From: Nocardioides kribbensis | Lineage (GTDB): Bacteria > Actinomycetota > Actinomycetes > Propionibacteriales > Nocardioidaceae | NCBI RefSeq assembly: GCF_015070375.1 | Contig: NZ_JADCLL010000002.1 | Coordinates: forward strand, 658,838-722,837 | Reading direction: 5' to 3' | DNA length: 64,000 nt | Shown: piece by piece, positions 43,558 to 52,316 of the stretch | Numbering within the stretch: the stretch's first letter is position 1 | Layout of the letters: every line of letters starts with the position of its first letter | Notes under the pieces: model-generated | The model's database searches: none | Told to the model about the DNA's origin: nothing | What the model saw: the letters and a program-made list of their open reading frames with translations, nothing else | Position numbers and translations under genes: made by a program

Positions 43558-44566
43558 CGTCGCCCCCTCGCCGCACCATGATCTCGCCGCGCTCCTCGAG
43601 CTGGCGGATCGTGCGGATGACGCCCTGCTGGGCCTCCTCGACCTGGGTCAGGCGCACCGGGCCGAGCAGCTCGATCTCCTCGACCAGGCCCTCGGCGGCG
43701 CGGCTGGAGAGGTTGCGGGTGATCTTGTCCCGCACGGCGTCGGCGACGCCCTTGAGCGCGAGCGCCAGCTGGGCGGTGTCGACCTGGCGCAGCACCTGCT
43801 GCACGGAGCGGTCGTCGAGGTGCACGACGTCCTCGAACATGAACATCCGGCTCTTGACCTCGTCGGCCAGCGCGGCGTCGAGCACCTCGAGGCCCTCGAC
43901 GATCTGGCGCTCGGTGGAGCGGTCGGAGGCGTTGATGATGTTGACCAGCGGGTCGAGGCCGCCGACGCGCGACATGTCGGTGGGCTGCAGCATCGAGGAG
44001 AGCTTGCGCTCCAGGGTGGCCTCGACGGCCCGGACGATGTCGGGGGAGGTGCGGTCCATCACCGCGATGCGGTGGGCGACCTGGGCCTGCTGCTCCGGGG
44101 GCAGCCCCGAGAGCAGCAGCGAGGCCTTGTCGGCGGTCATGTGGGCCAGCACCAGGGCGATGACCTGCGGGTGCTCGTCGACGATGAAGGAGCGCAGCTG
44201 CGCGGGGTCGGCCTGGTGCAGGAACTGGAAGGGCATCTGCACCGCGGCGGCGTGGAGCCGCTCGATGATCTGCGCAGCGCGCTCGGAGCCCATCGACTGC
44301 TCGAGCACCTGCTGGGCGAAGGCCAGGCCGCCGCGGCTGATGTGCTCGCGGGCGGTCATGGTGTCGCGGAACTCCACGAGCACGGCCTCCGACTCGGCCG
44401 CGGAGATCGAGTCGAGCCGGGCGATCTCGGCGGTGATGGCCTCGACCTCGTGCTCCTCCAGGTGGCTGAGCACGGTCGCGGCGCGGGTCTTGCCCATCTG
44501 CACGAGCAGCACGGCGGCCTTGCGGGCCCCCACGCCGGCCAGGGTGCTGGCCAGTGCGCCGCCCAT
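43541..44566 (-). CDS. fliG: Flagellar motor switch protein FliG
   Basis: A 341-aa rotor protein. N-terminal FliF-binding domain (GVGARKAAVLLVQMGKTRAA), middle domain with LRSFIVDEHPQVIALVLAHM (EHPQ motif), and C-terminal torque domain MFMFEDVVHLDDRSVQQVLR ending RGGDVEFVD. All three ARM-like parts are present. Start and the fliF stop share one base. Confidence 0.97.
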   Translation of the reverse strand: MGGALASTLAGVGARKAAVLLVQMGKTRAATVLSHLEEHEVEAITAEIARLDSISAAESEAVLVEFRDTMTAREHISRGGLAFAQQVLEQSMGSERAAQIIERLHAAAVQMPFQFLHQADPAQLRSFIVDEHPQVIALVLAHMTADKASLLLSGLPPEQQAQVAHRIAVMDRTSPDIVRAVEATLERKLSSMLQPTDMSRVGGLDPLVNIINASDRSTERQIVEGLEVLDAALADEVKSRMFMFEDVVHLDDRSVQQVLRQVDTAQLALALKGVADAVRDKITRNLSSRAAEGLVEEIELLGPVRLTQVEEAQQGVIRTIRQLEERGEIMVRRGGDVEFVD

Positions 44567-46143
44567 CAGCCGCGCTCCGTCAGCCAGCCGCGCAGCAGCG
44601 CGGCGACGTCCTCGGGCTGGCGCTCGATGAGCGCGTTGAGCTCGTCACGCATGTCGTTCTCCTCGCTGCGCTCGGACTCCTCCAGCGCCAGGGCGGCGGG
44701 CACGGGCTCGGTGAGCTGGCGTGCGGCGGACTGCTCGCGCAGCTGCTCCACGACGTAGGTCGTGGCCTGCTCGCGCTGCTTGGCGCGCTTGCGGCCCTTG
44801 AGCACGGCGAGCAGCAGCACCAGGGCGACCAGCAGGGCCAGGCCGACCTTGCGGATCAGGTCGTTGCGCGCGGCGCTGGCGTCGGCGGCGGCTGCGGCCT
44901 CCAGCTCGGCGGCGGCGGCCTCCTCGGCGGTGCGGTCGAAGGGCATGGTCACCACGCGCACCGAGTCGCCGGCGGCCTGGTCGAGACCGACCGCGTCCTC
45001 GACGAGGCCGCGCACGTCGGCGGTGGAGATCGCCTGGGTGCTGTTGGTGTCGAGCACCACGCCGACGTGCATCGACTCCACCGAGCCCGGGGTGGACTCG
45101 ACGTGCTCGACGGTGCTGCCGACGGCACGGTCGGTGGTCGTGACCTCCTTCTCGTACGACGAGTCCGCCGAGCCGCCCGTGGCGCCGGTGTCCATCTGCC
45201 CGTCGGGGCCGACCACACCCTCCGCGCCGCCGGTGGGCGAGCCCGGTCCGGTGTAGGTCTCGGTGCTGGTGGAGGAGGACGTCGCGGGGTTGTCCTCCTC
45301 GGGGGTGAAGGTGGTGGTCTGGGTGGTGCGCTTGTCGAAGTCGAGGTCGACGGCGACCTGCACGGTGGAGTTGCCGGGGCCCACGACGCGGTCGAGGGTG
45401 GCCTGGATGTCCTGGCGCAGCTCCTCCTGGCGGGCCTCGATCTCCTGGTTGCGGGTCGTGGCGTCGACGCCGGTGCCGTCGGCGCCCGAGAGCAGGCCCT
45501 CGGTGTCGCTCACGGTCACGTCGGCGGGGTCGAGGCCCTCCACGCTGGAGGCGACCAGGTGCACGATGGCCTGCACCTGCTGGGCGCCCAGGCGGGTGCC
45601 GGCGCCGGTCTCGACGAGCACCGACGCGGTGGGCGGGTCCTGCTCGTCGGCGAAGACGTCCTTGGCCGGCATGGCCAGGTGGACCACGGCGGTGTCGACC
45701 TCGTCGATGCCCTCGATGGTGGCCGAGAGCTCGCCCTCCATGGCCCGCTTGTAGTCGGTCTGCTCCTGGAACTCCGAGGTCGACAGGCCGTTGTCGTCGA
45801 GGATGGAGTAGCCGCCGTCGCTCTCGGAGGGCAGGCCCTCGCCGGAGAGGTCGATGCGGGCCTTGTAGACCGCGTCGCGCGGCACCATGACCGTCGCGCC
45901 GCCGTCGGCGAGCTCGTAGGGCACGCCCTGGGAGTCGAGCTGCTCGACCACGGCCGAGGCGTCGCTGGCCGAGAGGTCGGAGTAGAGGGGCGAGTAGGTC
46001 GGGGCCGAGGCCCAGCGGAAGACCAGGAAGCCGCCCAGCAGCAGGGCCAGGGTGCCGACGATCGCGACGACCTTCTGGCCCGCGGTGAAGCCGGCGAACG
46101 ACTGGCGCCAACCGCCCAGCGTCCGGGTGATCGTGTCCTTCAT
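44566..46143 (-). CDS. fliF: Flagellar MS-ring protein FliF
   Basis: A 525-aa membrane protein. N-terminal transmembrane helix ([20 protein letters not shown], about 25-44), ring-building motifs [20 protein letters not shown] and [20 protein letters not shown], a flexible loop (about 285-345), second transmembrane helix ([20 protein letters not shown]) and a C-terminal FliG-binding tail ending [10 protein letters not shown]. Overlaps fliE by 4 nt. Confidence 0.96.
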   Translation of the reverse strand: MKDTITRTLGGWRQSFAGFTAGQKVVAIVGTLALLLGGFLVFRWASAPTYSPLYSDLSASDASAVVEQLDSQGVPYELADGGATVMVPRDAVYKARIDLSGEGLPSESDGGYSILDDNGLSTSEFQEQTDYKRAMEGELSATIEGIDEVDTAVVHLAMPAKDVFADEQDPPTASVLVETGAGTRLGAQQVQAIVHLVASSVEGLDPADVTVSDTEGLLSGADGTGVDATTRNQEIEARQEELRQDIQATLDRVVGPGNSTVQVAVDLDFDKRTTQTTTFTPEEDNPATSSSTSTETYTGPGSPTGGAEGVVGPDGQMDTGATGGSADSSYEKEVTTTDRAVGSTVEHVESTPGSVESMHVGVVLDTNSTQAISTADVRGLVEDAVGLDQAAGDSVRVVTMPFDRTAEEAAAAELEAAAAADASAARNDLIRKVGLALLVALVLLLAVLKGRKRAKQREQATTYVVEQLREQSAARQLTEPVPAALALEESERSEENDMRDELNALIERQPEDVAALLRGWLTERG

Positions 46144-46481
46144 CCGACCTGCATCCGCATGATCTCGGTGAAGGCCTCGACGGCCTTGTTGCGCACGGCC
46201 ACGGTGACCTGCGTGGTGACCTGGGCCTGCGTGGCCGCGATCGTGTAGTCGTGGAGGTTCTCCAGCTGACCGGTGGCGGCCTGCACGGCCATGCCGTCGG
46301 CGGTGCGCTGGGTGGCGTCGAGGCGGTCGAGGCCGTCGACGACCATGCGGCCGAAGTCGCTGCCGGCACCGCCCGCGGCCGAGGTGCCGGTGGGGGAGGG
46401 CGCGGCGCTGGGGGCGACCGTGGGGGCGACGTACGGCGTGAAGCCGGCGGTGCCGAGGGACTCGATCCCGCTGACGCTCAT
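46140..46481 (-). CDS. fliE: Flagellar hook-basal body protein FliE
   Basis: A 113-aa protein linking the MS ring to the rod. Conserved C-terminal helices: [20 protein letters not shown] and [20 protein letters not shown]. The N-terminal ~40 residues are Pro/Ala-rich. The ATG start shares ATGA with the flgC stop. A longer frame upstream is a shadow of flgC and flgB. Confidence 0.93.
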   Translation of the reverse strand: MSVSGIESLGTAGFTPYVAPTVAPSAAPSPTGTSAAGGAGSDFGRMVVDGLDRLDATQRTADGMAVQAATGQLENLHDYTIAATQAQVTTQVTVAVRNKAVEAFTEIMRMQVG

Positions 46482-46873
46482 CAACGGCTCCCGATGCCGA
46501 TGGCGGTGGAGTAGGTGTCCTGGGCGAACTTGGTGACCTGCGCCGAGGCCTGGAAGCCGCGCTGGGCCATGATCAGCTCGCTCATCTGGGCGCTCATGTC
46601 CATGGCGGGGGCGCGCACGTAGCCCTCGGCGTCGGCCAGCGGGTGGTCGGGGTCGTGCACGAGCATCCCCTCGGGGTCGCTGAGGGCGATGCCGGTGACG
46701 TCGACGCCGCCGTCCTGCCGGGCGCCGGCCATGACCAGCTGCGCCTGGAAGGCGGTCTGGTCGGTGGAGACCACCGTGTTGGCGTTGGCGATGTTGGAGG
46801 CCAGCGCGTCGAGCCAGGTCTGGTGCATGCCCAGGCCGGAGCCGGCGATGCGCAGCACGTCGAAGGCGCCCAT
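46481..46873 (-). CDS. flgC: Flagellar proximal rod protein FlgC
   Basis: A 130-aa rod protein: [28 protein letters not shown], and the C-terminal [20 protein letters not shown]. Normal length. The start shares one base with the flgB stop. Confidence 0.95.
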   Translation of the reverse strand: MGAFDVLRIAGSGLGMHQTWLDALASNIANANTVVSTDQTAFQAQLVMAGARQDGGVDVTGIALSDPEGMLVHDPDHPLADAEGYVRAPAMDMSAQMSELIMAQRGFQASAQVTKFAQDTYSTAIGIGSR

Positions 46874-47268
46874 CAGGCACCTGCCGCGGTGCGCACGAGC
46901 TCGAAGCGGTCGGTGACCGCACGGGCGACCATCTGGTACTGGAACTGCGACTGCATCGCGGCCAGCGTCTCCTTGCGCAGGTCGACGTTGTTGCCGTTGG
47001 CGCCCACCGGGGTGTCGGTGGCGACCATCGACGGCACGGCGCCCGCCAGGCGTCCGGTGATCGCCGCGTCGGCGTCGGCACCGCCGCCGGCCCCGGAGAT
47101 GGCGGCGGCCAGCGTGCTCTCGAAGTCGACGGAGGTGGCCCGGAAGTCGGGGGTGTCGACGTTGGCGAGGTTGTCGGCGATGGTGCGCTGGCGCAGGGCC
47201 AGGCCGTCGAGGGCGAAGCCCAGCACCGACGACACGGAGTCGACGGAGGCGTAGGACGGTACGGACAC
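46873..47268 (-). CDS. flgB: Flagellar proximal rod protein FlgB
   Basis: A 131-aa rod protein: [35 protein letters not shown], and the end [20 protein letters not shown]. First gene of the twelve-gene flgB-flgE operon; GGGAGGTTCACC precedes the GTG/ATG region and the sigma-28 promoter lies about 75 nt upstream. Confidence 0.95.
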   Translation of the reverse strand: MSVPSYASVDSVSSVLGFALDGLALRQRTIADNLANVDTPDFRATSVDFESTLAAAISGAGGGADADAAITGRLAGAVPSMVATDTPVGANGNNVDLRKETLAAMQSQFQYQMVARAVTDRFELVRTAAGA

Positions 47269-47345
47269 GGTGAACCTCCCGCTGTGAGGCGAGTCAGTGC
47301 CGGTCCGTCGGCGAGGGCGAGCGAGCAGTCCCTGCTCGCGGGGTC

Positions 47346-47373
47346 TGATCGGTCCCCTCCGGGGGGACCTGAG
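47346..47373 (-). promoter_or_regulatory. Sigma-28 (FliA) promoter of the flgB-flgE operon
   Basis: On the minus strand CTCAG (47369-47373) - 15 nt - ACCGATCA (47346-47353). It lies in the 164-bp gap between the CheX-like gene and flgB. An A/T-rich patch (ACTTTTC) directly upstream could add an UP-like contact. Confidence 0.72.
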
Positions 47374-47432
47374 GAAAAGTCCGGACCGCTTCCCAGGTGG
47401 TCCGGACGGGTGGTGCAGACGGGTGGCGCGAC

Positions 47433-47933
47433 TCAGGTCAGGACGACCGCGAGCCGCCCCGTGCCGTAGCCCGCGACGTCGACGACGAAGTCGCCGCGCC
47501 GGCCCAGCACCTGCGTCCGGGCGCGGGCGTCGGCCGGGAGGGCCTGCCCGGCGGGCACGCTGGCGTAGAGGCGCAGGTGCGCCGAGCCGGGGGCGTTGAA
47601 GAGCGAGGCCATGACGTTGAAGACCTCGCCCAGCGCCTCCGCGATCGACGCCGACAGCCGGCCCTCCTCGATGGCGGTGGCCGCCGCCCCGGGCGGCACG
47701 AGCGCCAGCGCGGCCCCGGCGTACGCCGAGAGGGGCAGGTCGCAGGCGACGACGGCGCGCACCACCAGGGAGTCGTCGACGTAGCTCGCGACGCTCGCGG
47801 GGTAGTAGGCGCTCACCGCGAAGGGCGGGCCGGGCCGCAGGTCGACCTGCTTGTCGACCAGGTCGCCGAGCAGGTCGCGGACCTCCTTGGGGCCCGGCAG
47901 GTGCGTGGGCAGGCCGGTGGTCGCCGCGGTCAC
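47433..47933 (-). CDS. CheC/CheX-like chemotaxis protein
   Basis: A 166-aa protein at the end of a chemotaxis operon. The segment ASIAEALGEVFNVMASLFN keeps the spaced Glu and Asn of the CheC/CheX phosphatase helix (E-X2-N). The rest (VRAVVACDLPLSAYAGAALA; GDFVVDVAGYGTGRLAVVLT) is consistent with the alpha/beta fold but diverged. It overlaps the upstream response-regulator gene by 4 nt, suggesting a phosphatase or partner for that protein. Assignment is tentative. Confidence 0.6.
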   Translation of the reverse strand: MTAATTGLPTHLPGPKEVRDLLGDLVDKQVDLRPGPPFAVSAYYPASVASYVDDSLVVRAVVACDLPLSAYAGAALALVPPGAAATAIEEGRLSASIAEALGEVFNVMASLFNAPGSAHLRLYASVPAGQALPADARARTQVLGRRGDFVVDVAGYGTGRLAVVLT

Positions 47934-48301
47934 GACAGGGCTCCCACGACGGGCGCGAGCGCGGCGTCGAAGGCCTCGGGGGTGAAGGGCTTGGCGATGA
48001 GGAACGCCGCGCCCGACGCCTCCGCGCGCGCCCGCATGTCGGGGGAGCCCTCGGAGGTGACGAAGCCGAAGGGCACGGCGCTGCCGCCGGCGCGCAGCGC
48101 GTCGAGGAAGTCGATGCCGGTCATCTCGGGCATGTTCCAGTCCGAGAGCACCAGGTCGGGCGCCTCCGCGCGCACCTTCTCGAGGCCGTCGCGGCCGTTC
48201 TCGGCCTCCACGACGTCGTGGCCGCCGTGGCCGGCCTGGCGCAGGGTGCGGATGACGATCTGCCGCATCACGCGGCTGTCGTCGACGACCAGGATCTTCA
48301 T
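47930..48301 (-). CDS. CheY-like response regulator (second copy)
   Basis: A 123-aa single receiver domain: ILVVDDSRVMRQIVIRTLRQ, phospho-acceptor Asp in DLVLSDWNMPEMTGIDFL, switch Thr/Ser in VPFGFVTSEGS, and the Lys in FLIAKPFTPEAF. All receiver residues are present. With no output domain it should act by protein contact, at FliM/FliN or at the adjacent CheX-like protein. GGAGACCC precedes the ATG. Confidence 0.9.
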   Translation of the reverse strand: MKILVVDDSRVMRQIVIRTLRQAGHGGHDVVEAENGRDGLEKVRAEAPDLVLSDWNMPEMTGIDFLDALRAGGSAVPFGFVTSEGSPDMRARAEASGAAFLIAKPFTPEAFDAALAPVVGALS

Positions 48302-48819
48302 CGGGTCTCCTCGGAGGTGCTGGTGCTGGTGCTGGAGTCGGGGGTGGGACCGGGCTCGGGGCTCGCGCCGGTGGGCACGCAGACGGAGACGCACAGCGAC
48401 TGGCGCCGCCAGCTCAGGTCGAGGCGGCAGACCTCGCGGCGCTGGTGGGAGGCCGGCACGGCGCCGCTGGCCACCAGCGGCAGCGAGAGGGTGCTCGGCC
48501 CGGGCATGAGGCTCTTGACGTTGCCGCCGATCACGTTGACGAGCTCGCCGAGGGCGTCGCTGACGTCCTCGGGGGCGAGGTCGGCGGGGTCGAGGGCGAG
48601 CATCGCCGCGGCGACGTCGCGGGCGAGGCGGTCGGTGACGGCGACGAGCACCGCGCCCTCCCAGGCCCCGCCGACGGTCGTCATGGCCGTCCACTCCTGC
48701 GGGCGGTCGACGGGGGCCACCTCGGGCAGGATCGGCTCGTCGGTGCCGAGGAAGGTCGACCAGACCTCCTCGACGACGGCGTAGACGTCGCCGATCTCGG
48801 GCTCGACGGCGGCGATCAC
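48298..48819 (-). CDS. CheX-like chemotaxis phosphatase
   Basis: A 173-aa protein with the CheX hallmark DALGELVNVIGGNVKSLMPG (E-X2-N) followed by STLSLPLVASG, which matches the phosphatase helix and following strand. The C-terminal ~20 residues are a Ser/Thr/Pro tail. CheX dephosphorylates phospho-CheY. The GTG start overlaps the upstream response regulator, and the stop overlaps the downstream one, so regulators and phosphatases alternate in the operon. Confidence 0.85.
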   Translation of the reverse strand: MIAAVEPEIGDVYAVVEEVWSTFLGTDEPILPEVAPVDRPQEWTAMTTVGGAWEGAVLVAVTDRLARDVAAAMLALDPADLAPEDVSDALGELVNVIGGNVKSLMPGPSTLSLPLVASGAVPASHQRREVCRLDLSWRRQSLCVSVCVPTGASPEPGPTPDSSTSTSTSEETR

Positions 48820-49199
48820 GCCGGCACCTCCTGCACGACCAGGCCGAGCAGCTCGAGCTTCTCGACGATGGCGTCGGGGGTGAAGGGCTTGATGACGTAC
48901 TCGTGGGCCCCGGCGGCGAGCGCCCGCACGATCTGACCGTGCTCGGACTCGGTGGTGACCATCATCAGCGTCACGTTGCGCCAGCGCGGGTCGGCGCGCA
49001 CCCGTGTGACGAAGGTGTAGCCGTCCATGAGCGGCATGTTCCAGTCGATGAGGCACAGCTCGGGCTCGAGCCCGGCCTCGAGGGCGTCGAGGGCCTCCTG
49101 GCCGTTGCCGGCCTCGGTGGTCTCGAAGCCGAGCTCGGTCACGATCCGTCGCAGGATCGTCCGCATCGTGCGGGAGTCGTCGATGATCAGGGCGTGCAT
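48816..49199 (-). CDS. CheY-like response regulator
   Basis: A 127-aa receiver domain: ALIIDDSRTMRTILRRIVTE, acceptor Asp in ELCLIDWNMPLMDGYTFV, TTESEHG and YVIKPFTPDAIVEKL. A typical CheY, and the better candidate for the motor-binding CheY because it follows cheR directly. The ATG lies inside the last codons of cheR (13-bp overlap). A longer frame upstream is a shadow. Confidence 0.9.
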   Translation of the reverse strand: MHALIIDDSRTMRTILRRIVTELGFETTEAGNGQEALDALEAGLEPELCLIDWNMPLMDGYTFVTRVRADPRWRNVTLMMVTTESEHGQIVRALAAGAHEYVIKPFTPDAIVEKLELLGLVVQEVPA

Positions 49200-50092
49200 G
49201 CGCGGGCTCCTGGGAGGGCGGTGGACAGGGCGGTGGCGGGGCTGGACGGCGCGGCGGCCGGAGCGGCGCGGCGCACGGCGGCGCGCGGGCGGTGGAGGGC
49301 GACACGGCCCGCGGGCTCGCGGACCCAGGCGTCGTCGAGGTCGAGGGTGGTCTCGGAGGACCCGAGCAGCAGGTAGCCGTCGGGGGCGACGCGCGGGCTG
49401 ACCCGGCGCAGGATGTCGCGCTTGGTGTCGAGGTCGAAGTAGATGAGCACGTTGCGCAGGAAGACCACGTCGAAGACCGGCATCGGCGGGAAGGCCGCGG
49501 CGAGGTTGAGCGGGGCCGTGGTGACGTGGGAGCGCAGCTCGGCGCCGACCTCCCACTCGCTGCCGACCCGGGAGAAGTAGCGCACCAGGCGGGTGGCCGG
49601 CATGCCGCGGTTCATCTCGACCTGGCTGTAGCGGCCCGCGCGCACCCGCTCCAGCATGGTCGGGGAGACGTCGGTGGCGTGGATGCGCCAGGTCCAGCCC
49701 GGCGGCAGCGACTCGTCGAGCAGCATCGCGAGGCTGTAGGCCTCCTGCCCGCTCGAGCAGGCCGCCGACCAGATCTCCAGGTGACGGGTCGCGGCCCGCG
49801 CCTGGAGCAGGTGGGCCAGCATGACGTCGGTGAAGGCCTGGTAGGGCGCGAGGTCGCGGAACCACGAGGTCTCGTTGATGGTCAGGGCGTCGACGGCGCG
49901 GGCGCGCTCGGCGACGGCGTCGGGCCCGGTGCGGAGCCGGGCCACGTAGCGGTCGACGTCGGCGTCGCCGGCGGACCGGGCGAGGGGCAGCAGCCTCGCC
50001 TCGACGAGGTACTCCTTGCCCGGGTCGCAGAGCATGGCCGTCTCGCGCCGCAGCAGGTCGGCGACGTAGGCGAAGCTGGACTCGGAGATCAC
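49187..50092 (-). CDS. cheR: Chemoreceptor methyltransferase CheR
   Basis: A 301-aa protein that methylates receptor glutamates with SAM. N-terminal helical domain (MISESSFAYVADLLRRETAM), then RAVDALTINETSWFRD, SAM motif IWSAACSSGQEAYSLAMLL, IHATDVSPTMLERVRAGRY and VVFLRNVLIYFD. The C-terminal ~35 residues are Ala/Pro-rich. The GTG start is 7 nt from the -10 box and has no Shine-Dalgarno: probably leaderless. Confidence 0.95.
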   Translation of the reverse strand: MISESSFAYVADLLRRETAMLCDPGKEYLVEARLLPLARSAGDADVDRYVARLRTGPDAVAERARAVDALTINETSWFRDLAPYQAFTDVMLAHLLQARAATRHLEIWSAACSSGQEAYSLAMLLDESLPPGWTWRIHATDVSPTMLERVRAGRYSQVEMNRGMPATRLVRYFSRVGSEWEVGAELRSHVTTAPLNLAAAFPPMPVFDVVFLRNVLIYFDLDTKRDILRRVSPRVAPDGYLLLGSSETTLDLDDAWVREPAGRVALHRPRAAVRRAAPAAAPSSPATALSTALPGARACTP

Positions 50093-50099
50093 GCCGCAC

Positions 50100-50128
50100 C
50101 CATCGACCGCGCAGGCCCCGCACCTGAG
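50100..50128 (-). promoter_or_regulatory. Sigma-28-like promoter of the cheR operon
   Basis: On the minus strand CTCAG (50124-50128) - 16 nt - GTCGATGG (50100-50107). It deviates from the other sites in spacing and in one -10 base, so it may be weaker; the 7-nt distance to the start codon supports it. Confidence 0.55.
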
Positions 50129-50220
50129 CGGTCGGCCGCACTTTTGCCCCCGCCGGACCGGACCACCCGCCCCCGCGGGGGTCTCGCGCGGCGGATCGGC
50201 CCCGCGGGAGCGGCGTACTG

Positions 50221-50248
50221 CTCAGGGCGGGGGCGCTCCGGCCGATCG
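50221..50248 (+). promoter_or_regulatory. Sigma-28 (FliA) promoter of cheB
   Basis: CTCAG (50221-50225) - 15 nt - GCCGATCG (50241-50248). It is divergent from the cheR promoter within a 163-bp gap, so the two chemotaxis adaptation enzymes are controlled back to back. Confidence 0.78.
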
Positions 50249-50255
50249 TCCCTGC

Positions 50256-51305
50256 GTGATCCGGGTCCTGGTCGTCGACGACTCCGCCGTGCTGCGCCGC
50301 CTCATCACCACGGTGCTGGCCGCCGATTCCGACATCGAGGTGGTCGGCACCGCCGTCGACGGCCTCGAGGCGATCGAGAAGGTCGACGAGCTGGCCCCCG
50401 ACGCGGTCACCCTCGACGTGGAGATGCCCCGTCTCGACGGCATCGGCGCGGTCGAGGTCATCCACCGCAACCACCCGCGGCTGCCGGTCGTCATGTTCAG
50501 CACGCTCACCGAGCGCGGGGCCGCCGCGACGCTGCAGGCGTTGTCCAACGGCGCGTCCGACTACGTCGCCAAGCCCACCGGGGCCGGCAACGTGGGGGAG
50601 TCGATGGCGCGCGTGCGCGAGGACCTGGTGCCGCGCCTCAAGGCCCTGGTCGGCGCCCGCCGCATGGTCGCCGCCGTCCCCGTCGTACGCCGCGCCGCGC
50701 CGCGCGCCGCCGCGCCGCCGCAGGTGCTCGTCGTGGCCTGCTCGACCGGTGGGCCCGACGCCCTCTCCCGGGTGCTCGCGGCGCTGCCGGCCGCCTTCCC
50801 GCTGCCGGTGCTGGTCACCCAGCACATGCCCCCGGTGTTCACCACCCAGTTCGCGCAGCGCCTCGACCGGGTCTCGCCGCTGGAGGTGCGCGAGGCCGCC
50901 GACGGCGACCAGCCGCGCCCCGGGCTGGTGCTGATCGCCCCCGGCGACCACCACCTGACCCTCGTGCGGCGCGGGGCCTCGGTGCGCGCGCAGCTCGACC
51001 AGGGGCCGCGCGAGAACTTCTGCCGACCCGCCGCCGACCCGCTCTTCCGCAGCGCCGCGGGCGTCCACGGCCCCGGCGTGCTCGGCCTGGTGCTCACCGG
51101 CATGGGCCAGGACGCCCTCGAGGGCGCCCGCGCGGTCGTCGACGCCGGCGGCCGCGTGGTGGTGCAGGACGAGGCCACCTCGGTGGTCTGGGGCATGCCG
51201 GGCGCCGTCGCCGGCGCGGGCCTCGCCCACGAGGTGCTCCCGCTCGACCGGATCGCCGGCGCCCTGACCGGCCTCGCCGGCCGCGCCCTCACCCCTGCTC
51301 CCTGA
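50256..51305 (+). CDS. cheB: Chemoreceptor glutamate methylesterase CheB
   Basis: A 349-aa protein: receiver domain (IRVLVVDDSAVLRRLI, Asp54 in AVTLDVEMPRLDGIGAVEVI, AKPTG) and a C-terminal methylesterase with catalytic Ser in VACSTGGPDALSRVL, His in VTQHMPPVFTTQFA and Asp in LVLTGMGQDALEGA. It removes receptor methyl groups when phosphorylated by CheA. The GTG start lies 7 nt after the -10 box with no ribosome-binding site: probably leaderless. Confidence 0.96.
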   Translation: MIRVLVVDDSAVLRRLITTVLAADSDIEVVGTAVDGLEAIEKVDELAPDAVTLDVEMPRLDGIGAVEVIHRNHPRLPVVMFSTLTERGAAATLQALSNGASDYVAKPTGAGNVGESMARVREDLVPRLKALVGARRMVAAVPVVRRAAPRAAAPPQVLVVACSTGGPDALSRVLAALPAAFPLPVLVTQHMPPVFTTQFAQRLDRVSPLEVREAADGDQPRPGLVLIAPGDHHLTLVRRGASVRAQLDQGPRENFCRPAADPLFRSAAGVHGPGVLGLVLTGMGQDALEGARAVVDAGGRVVVQDEATSVVWGMPGAVAGAGLAHEVLPLDRIAGALTGLAGRALTPAP

Positions 51306-51374
51306 GCTGTCCACGGTCCTTTCGCAGCCTCGCCGGCCTCTTGACGCAGCCGGCCGTGCACCGGACGCACGACA

Positions 51375-51403
51375 CCCGGCGCCCCCTGGACGGGGACGCC
51401 GGG
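51375..51403. terminator. Terminator hairpin between cheB and the small flagellar gene
   Basis: CCCGGCGCCCCC (51375-51386) pairs with GGGGACGCCGGG (51392-51403), 11 of 12 pairs, with a 5-nt loop. The genes converge here, so it can stop transcription from both sides. Confidence 0.6.
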
Positions 51404-51451
51404 CGGCGGCGGGGGGAGGAGAGTGGTCTGGTGGGTCCGGAGGCCGGTGGC

Positions 51452-51820
51452 TCAGGCCGAGACGTCGACGTAGACGGGGCCGCTGTGGCGCGCCGAGGAG
51501 CGGTCCAGGGCGGTGGCGACGGCCTGCTGGCGCAGTGTGCGACCGAGGGTCTCGGCGATCGCGGCGAGCACGACCTGCTGGCGGGCGTGGATCTCCTCGG
51601 CCCGCTCGCGCAGGGCCTCGGGCAGCGGACCGTGGTCGTCGGGCACGTGCCACGGGTCGGTCTGCAGGACGGTGCCGTGGGCGAGGCCACGCTCGGCGCG
51701 CATGACGTCGAGCTCGACGCGGTCGAGCTCGATCTGCCACGACTTCAGGTCGGCGTCGGGGTCGCGCGGCCGCAGCGTGCGGCGCGCGCCGCCGAGCACG
51801 GGTCCGGCGTCGTAGGGCAT
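51452..51820 (-). CDS. Small helical protein in the fliT position
   Basis: A 122-aa protein 7 nt after fliS in the fliD-fliS direction. Mostly helical by composition (KSWQIELDRVELDVMRAERG; LRERAEEIHARQQVVLAAIA; ETLGRTLRQQAVATALD). FliT, the FliD chaperone, is normally found here, but I see no recognised FliT motif, so the role is inferred from position only. Confidence 0.6.
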   Translation of the reverse strand: MPYDAGPVLGGARRTLRPRDPDADLKSWQIELDRVELDVMRAERGLAHGTVLQTDPWHVPDDHGPLPEALRERAEEIHARQQVVLAAIAETLGRTLRQQAVATALDRSSARHSGPVYVDVSA

Positions 51821-51827
51821 GGCCGGC

Positions 51828-52205
51828 TCAGGCCACCGACGCGGCCTGGAGGGCCGCCGCGCGCCAGGTCTGGCACAGGTCGGTGACCAGGGCCAGGCAG
51901 CTCTCGGTAACGGTGCTGTCCTTGCTCACGTTGGCGCGGACGAGCTGGGTGTGGAGGAAGTCGTAGATCGAGGCGAGGCCCGGGCCGCCGTCCCACTCCT
52001 CGGTGCGCAGGCTGGAGCGCAGCTCGAGGACGATGTCCTGGGCGTGCAGCAGCTGCTGGTGCGCCGCCTGCACGTCGCCGGCGCGCTGGGCGTCGAGACC
52101 GCGGGTGACGTCGAGCACGAGGCGCTCGTAGAGCATCACCAGCAGGCGGGCGGGGCTCGCGGTGGCGATGGAGGCGTCCATGTAGGTGCTGCGGGCGTTG
52201 ATCAT
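51828..52205 (-). CDS. fliS: Flagellin export chaperone FliS
   Basis: A 125-aa four-helix protein that holds flagellin before export. Motifs: ARSTYMDASIATASPARLLV, MLYERLVLDVTRGLDA and YDFLHTQLVRANVSKD. Normal length. The next gene downstream is in the fliT position. Confidence 0.94.
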   Translation of the reverse strand: MINARSTYMDASIATASPARLLVMLYERLVLDVTRGLDAQRAGDVQAAHQQLLHAQDIVLELRSSLRTEEWDGGPGLASIYDFLHTQLVRANVSKDSTVTESCLALVTDLCQTWRAAALQAASVA

Positions 52206-52255
52206 CTCAGTGCCTTCCTTGGCTGCTGGGCGATGTCGGGTCGGACCCCGGCGTC

Positions 52256-52291
52256 GTGCCGGGGGTGGTGCCGGGGGTGGTGCCGGGGCGG
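52256..52291. repeat. Three 12-bp direct repeats between fliS and fliD
   Basis: GTGCCGGGGGTG occurs at 52256-52267 and 52268-52279, with a third slightly altered copy at 52280-52291. The repeat fills much of the 111-bp gap. It could vary by slippage and change fliD-fliS spacing; no function is evident. Confidence 0.6.
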
Positions 52292-52316
52292 GTGCGGGAG
52301 GTGGCGCACGCGCGGG

